Shown here piece by piece: positions 59,752-64,000 of a stretch of 64,000 nt of DNA. The position numbers and the translations under genes were made by a program. The notes below the pieces were generated by a model. That model did no database searches and had not been told where the DNA came from. It was given only the letters and a program-made list of their open reading frames with translations. Location of the stretch: positions 894,171 through 958,170 of the forward strand of contig JAZKJV010010527.1 in the NCBI GenBank assembly GCA_037367405.1. The letters run 5' to 3'. This DNA comes from Ottelia alismoides. Its lineage: Eukaryota > Streptophyta > Magnoliopsida > Alismatales > Hydrocharitaceae. How positions within the stretch are numbered: the stretch's first letter is position 1; each line of letters begins with the position of its first letter.

Positions 59752-62700
59752 TGATGAATCTGTGACTCTCACTCTTTATTCTTTTATTTTAGCTCTTTAT
59801 CTTGGCAAAGCATCATGTGAATAGATGTAAATACAATAAGTTAGCATCATGCATGCATTTGTTAATATTGCATAATTAGCATGTATTTGTGCAAAAGTAG
59901 AAGAATAAAGAAAATGAAAAAGGAAGGAGGTATTTAGAATAAATACAGAGTGACCCGAACCCAAGAGAAGGTCAAGCATTGGCCTGATCGTCAAATGAAA
60001 CAAGTAGAGAGAGATAGGGCCTACTCTATGTTGTATATATTATTTGTGTAATAAGATAATTATTTTTGATCAAAATATAAATAAAATATTCATTTTACCT
60101 CCTTGTATATAGTCCTAAAAATAAAACAAAAAATAAGAAAAATAGAATAAAAATAAAAATAAAACCCTCTCTCCCTTGTACAAAATATATGTATATATGC
60201 TTCACTCTCTATTTATTGTATACCTGTAAACAAATAACAAAAATAAAATAAAAATTATTTTATAATCTAAAAATTATGTTGTAAATAAATAAAAATATAA
60301 AAAGTTGGGTATTTATGTAAAATTAAAAATATAAAAATATTTTTACAAAATACATAGGTATATTATCTGCATATAATACACTATATTGTATAAAGATTAA
60401 TTTATTTCAAAAAAATAAAAATTACAGAAAAATAGTTTTAAAATAACAAATATTTTCATTTAATATACTTTTTAATTTAAAATAATTTATTATTTTTTTT
60501 GAATTTGTAAGTATTTTCGAATTTCTGATTGATCCACCCAATTTGTTGACTCGGGTCAACACCCTTTTCCAGCTTGACCCGACCACCCCATCTCGTTCGT
60601 TGGACCGATTTCTCCCAATTCTTCCAGTTGGATCACGCATCCCTTCACCCTGATTCTTTGCTTGTGGCCTCTCCTTGGATCCAAGACCCTTCGCGGATCC
60701 CTAGGAAGGCACTGATCTTCCTAGGGTTGTGTGCCTTCTCCTGATTCTGCTAGCCTCTTGGGAACCCTTTAAATCATCTCCTCCACCTCCCAGGAGAAGT
60801 AGCTCGTGCCTCGCACCTCCCTTCAGCCCTATCCACCTCCGGTTGAGTGACAGCTTCCAGAGGGTCCCCTTCGGATCGAAGTTTGGAGGAGCAGCCATGC
60901 TGCTCAGCAACGTGGTTGGCAACAGCCGCCACGTTCAGCCTCCTGATCTTCCACAGCTTGGTTGAGGCCAATACCTCGCTGACCACCTCTGCCTAGAGCT
61001 TAGGATCACATTCTCTCCTCCAGGTACCCTTTATTCCCTGTTCATTTCCCTATTCTATCCAGTTATTTCTTTCACTGTCGTCGCACGTTCATCTGCTCCG
61101 ACTAGCCGGTCGGAGCCCCGACATTCACATCCATCCCTTCCGATCGAATCCCCGATGCATGATCCACCTTGTATCGCAGCCTGATCACCCATAGGCTCAT
61201 CCCTTAGGTTGAGATTAAGGACCAGATCTCCTCCCTCATCTTCGTCGGACATCGAACCTCGCCCCACGTCACTTCTTTCCGCTTCTGCTCGAATAACCCC
61301 CGATCGGAGCTTCGCCCCGAGTCAATCTTTCCTCCGTAGGTGTTTCACACGTGCAGGGACTCCATTCCCAGTCTTCAGAGGGTTCGCCGCAGCAGCTTCA
61401 GGTCCACCTTCATCGTCACGCACATCTGGCCATCACCTCTTCCATCGTACCCGTCCATTAGACGCGGGTGACCTCCACGAGACACAGGTGACTTCCACAA
61501 CCTTGCCAAGCCCTTCTGATCGATCATCAGAGCCGTGGATCCCTTCCGAGGCTCTAGTGAAGTTCACAGGGCTCCAGTTCTTCCAGAACCTTTTAGCTTC
61601 ATCGGATTAGCCTTCGTCCTCAAGATCTGATCTCAACCGCTGACCGTCGATGCTTTATGGGTCGTTAGACTGACACCTGACACATCTGAGCCCTACGTCC
61701 CCGACAGCATCTGAGGCGTAAGATCTGACATAGCAGAGGATCTCAGACGCACGTCCACGTGCCTCCAGTGACCGCCACACATCCACCCACGTGCACCGCA
61801 CGTGCCTGCCGAGGGTATATTGCACTCCTTTCCCTGTAGTTTGCATGTTTTATTTTCTAGTCTATTAAATAAAGTTGTCGTTTGAAATTTTTGCATATTA
61901 GACCTTGATGTTTCCAGTATTTGCACTTTAGTCCTCTACATTTGAAAATACGTACACGATCACGTGCTTTTGTGGTGTTTTTTCATGTCTTATCCTGTAC
62001 TTTTTGATGGTTACTATTTGAATGAAATGTTTTCTATATTTGCATTTATGCCAATGTGTGTGTATTTCTTTAGCTTTTACGCTGACACCCCTGGTCTTTT
62101 TGTATGTGTTATTGTTTAGTCTGGAAACTTTAGGTTAATTGCAGATAGGTCCCTACAGCTTGTGTGTCTTGTTTTTAGATCAAATAATTATTGAATCTAC
62201 TCCAAAAATTCCCCAAAAATTACCAATAGCTCTAGCTAATGTGTAATATTTTTGGTAATTTTTGTGACTCGATTTGATTGTATTTGATATTTTCTAAAAA
62301 TCAAAAACCCCTAAAAACATGTCTGTCTATTTTATAAATTACCAAAAAAATATAAAAATACCCTAAATTCCATAAAAAAATTTTGTGTTTTTTTTAGTTT
62401 ATTTTTCTCTAGTTCCATTTTTATTGCATTATTTTTAATAAAAACCTTAAAAATCTCAAAAAACCAAAAATCTTATAAAAATTCTTAAAAATTCAAAAAA
62501 AGTTCAAAAAAAATTGAAATTTTAGTTTATGTAACTAGGTCTTTTTATTTACTTTATCATTAAAATAGCCACCAAGACTTTTGGGCAATTTTAGTATTTT
62601 AATTTTGCCATTTGGTCACGGTTGCACATTGTGTTTCTATTTTGTGTTTGTTTTATTTATAAAATCTTATAAAAATCTGAAGAATACCATAAAATCACAA

Positions 62701-63089
62701 AAAATACTTGCATATTTAGAAATATAAAAATATTTTTATTTCTTATTTTTGAGCAATCTTTTGCTTTCATAAAAATTGTTTAAGTTTGTGTTTCTTTATC
62801 TTTCTATTTATTTTCTTATTAGAAAATATAAAAAAATTGCAAATTAAAAAACACAAAAAGATGCCTTCTCTTTTCTGATTCTCGACTACTTCGTAGACTT
62901 TGCTCGTGCTCCTTGTGTTCGACCCCGGTCGTATACCAGGATAAATAAAATAGCGGAGACCGTTACTTTAGATTTTTGAGCTTGATTGTTTATTTTGTGG
63001 TCTTATTTTTCTTGTTGAGTCGGTTTGGGGTGATTGAAGTCGCAATGACATTTGATACCACTTAACCTTGGTTTCCCAGGCACTCATCA
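59752..63089 (+). repeat. 3' LTR of element E (3.3 kb)
   Basis: Begins TGATGAATCTGTG, ends CACTCATCA. Its first 300 and last 200 bases match the B LTR, but it has an extra middle: AT-rich, then a GC-rich block (about 60530-61830) with CTTTAAATCA (about 60763) and CACGTG boxes at 61756, 61788 and 61799, then a long AT-rich part. Frames in the GC block are unrecognised. Confidence 0.85.
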
Positions 63090-64000
63090 CGCACCGCCAT
63101 CGACAACCTCCATCGAGATTATCACCACGACGCCGCCCTGCTCCAGAAGCTTTCTTATATACGACTTCACCAATGGGCGTGTGTCACCCACATCTAAGAT
63201 GCGTTAGAGCACAACTGCCTGTGTGCTGCCTCGCAACCTCGAACGACGCCAAAGCTGCAGTTGAGCCACTCGTTGCTTGGCTATGTGTCGGCTGGGCCAC
63301 GGGTTTGTGAGGGGACCCTTCAGATCCTTCGTTCACCATCACTAAGCTCCTTTCAAATTTTGGTCGACCCTCAATGTCAAGCTCCTCTGCCCCACCTTCA
63401 ACTCTCATCACCGACTCCCGCTCCAACATCACACCTTCCAACTGCGAGCCACCACAGGCCCTTCTGCCTCGGCCCCACCGTCGAGTTGCATCGCCCGCAC
63501 GAGTAGCCCACGTCGCCTTTAGTCAACGTGTTTCGAGCTCATAAGGTAGCCGGTCGCCCCTGCCTCAAGCGACCACTCTAGGCCACCACCACCTCGGATC
63601 GCCCGCCCTTATTCTCATGCCTCTTTACGTGTAGGTCACGTGAGGGAAGGGAATATTACACTAGAGCCCTCGTACTCTCCACATTCACAGGAAGCACCCT
63701 CCAGACTCTATCGAAGGACATGCTTGGCACGTGCTCTTTGGTTTAATTTACGCTCATGCCCCTCCAGATTCTACGATTCGCTGCTGCAACCCCCCACTTT
63801 CTTGAGGCACGTGAGGCGCACGTGTCTCCTAGGACATCTACATAAATACCCTCTCGGGTATAGGTAATTTCATCTCAATCCTTATGCACGCTCATTTATC
63901 AACTTTATTTCTATAATTGCATTCAGAACCTTGTGTTCGTCATTTAATTTGAACATCGTTTTGTCATCATTTTCTCCACTCTAAAAATGCCTCATTATAA
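63090..64000. other. GC-rich flank, probably part of another LTR
   Basis: Pyrimidine-rich, about 0.8 kb, with CACGTG at 63637, 63728, 63808 and 63819 and ACATAAATACC near 63841. This resembles the GC block and G-box zone of the D and E LTRs, but no LTR end is visible. Frames here (for example 63068-63310) cross the E boundary or match nothing, so no gene is called. Confidence 0.4.

Larger units (their letters stand above)
50561..63089 (+). mobile_element. Element E: decayed Athila-like element, 5' LTR and PBS missing
   Basis: Homology with B begins at the leader (B about 35190) and continues through gag, pol, hairpin array, tail, polypurine tract and 3' LTR. The first 2 kb (5' LTR, PBS and most of the leader) is missing where it meets C. 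It is far more decayed than B. Confidence 0.9.

Overview
The window is a gene-free, transposon-packed stretch of a flowering-plant nuclear genome. I recognise no host protein gene, rRNA or tRNA. Almost every base can be assigned to nested LTR retrotransposons of one Ty3/gypsy group, closest to the plant Athila/Tat branch. The reasons are a primer-binding site complementary to the 3' end of tRNA-Asp, an Athila-like gag, an LRSGR motif at the gag/protease junction, FMDD reverse transcriptase, and a long non-coding zone between pol and the 3' LTR. A 5'-truncated RTE-type LINE with a TTG-rich tail fits a plant genome too. The species cannot be named from this sequence.

Layout, left to right (letters are mine). 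A (1-9800, minus): element without gag-pol, with a 3.9 kb 5' LTR; its 3' LTR lies just left of the window. G (9801-12161, minus): remnants of a related leader and LTR, partly duplicated. F (12162-about 21800, plus): old element with a 3.2 kb 5' LTR, gag deleted, decayed pol. C (about 21841-25833 and 46776-about 50560, minus): element without gag-pol, split by D and carrying the LINE (47735-49224). D (25834-46770, plus): element without gag-pol, with about 3 kb LTRs and a GTAGC target duplication, itself split by B. B (33094-45233, plus): the youngest and most complete element, 12.1 kb, with 903/905 bp LTRs, CCCAT target duplication, gag and pol. E (about 50560-63089, plus): decayed gag-pol relative of B that lacks its 5' end but has a 3.3 kb 3' LTR. 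The last 0.9 kb (63090-64000) is GC-rich flank that resembles another LTR.

No element looks able to move on its own. B, E and F keep recognisable catalytic motifs but carry frameshifts and stops. A, C and D appear to contain only cis-acting sequence: LTRs, PBS, leader and 3' region. They share these cis elements with the gag-pol elements, so they look like passengers of the same machinery. The most striking shared feature is an array of short hairpins, each followed by a polypurine run, downstream of pol or in the matching place in the gag-pol-less elements. The stems differ between elements by compensatory changes. A second is a one-base deletion in integrase at the same position in B and E, absent from F.
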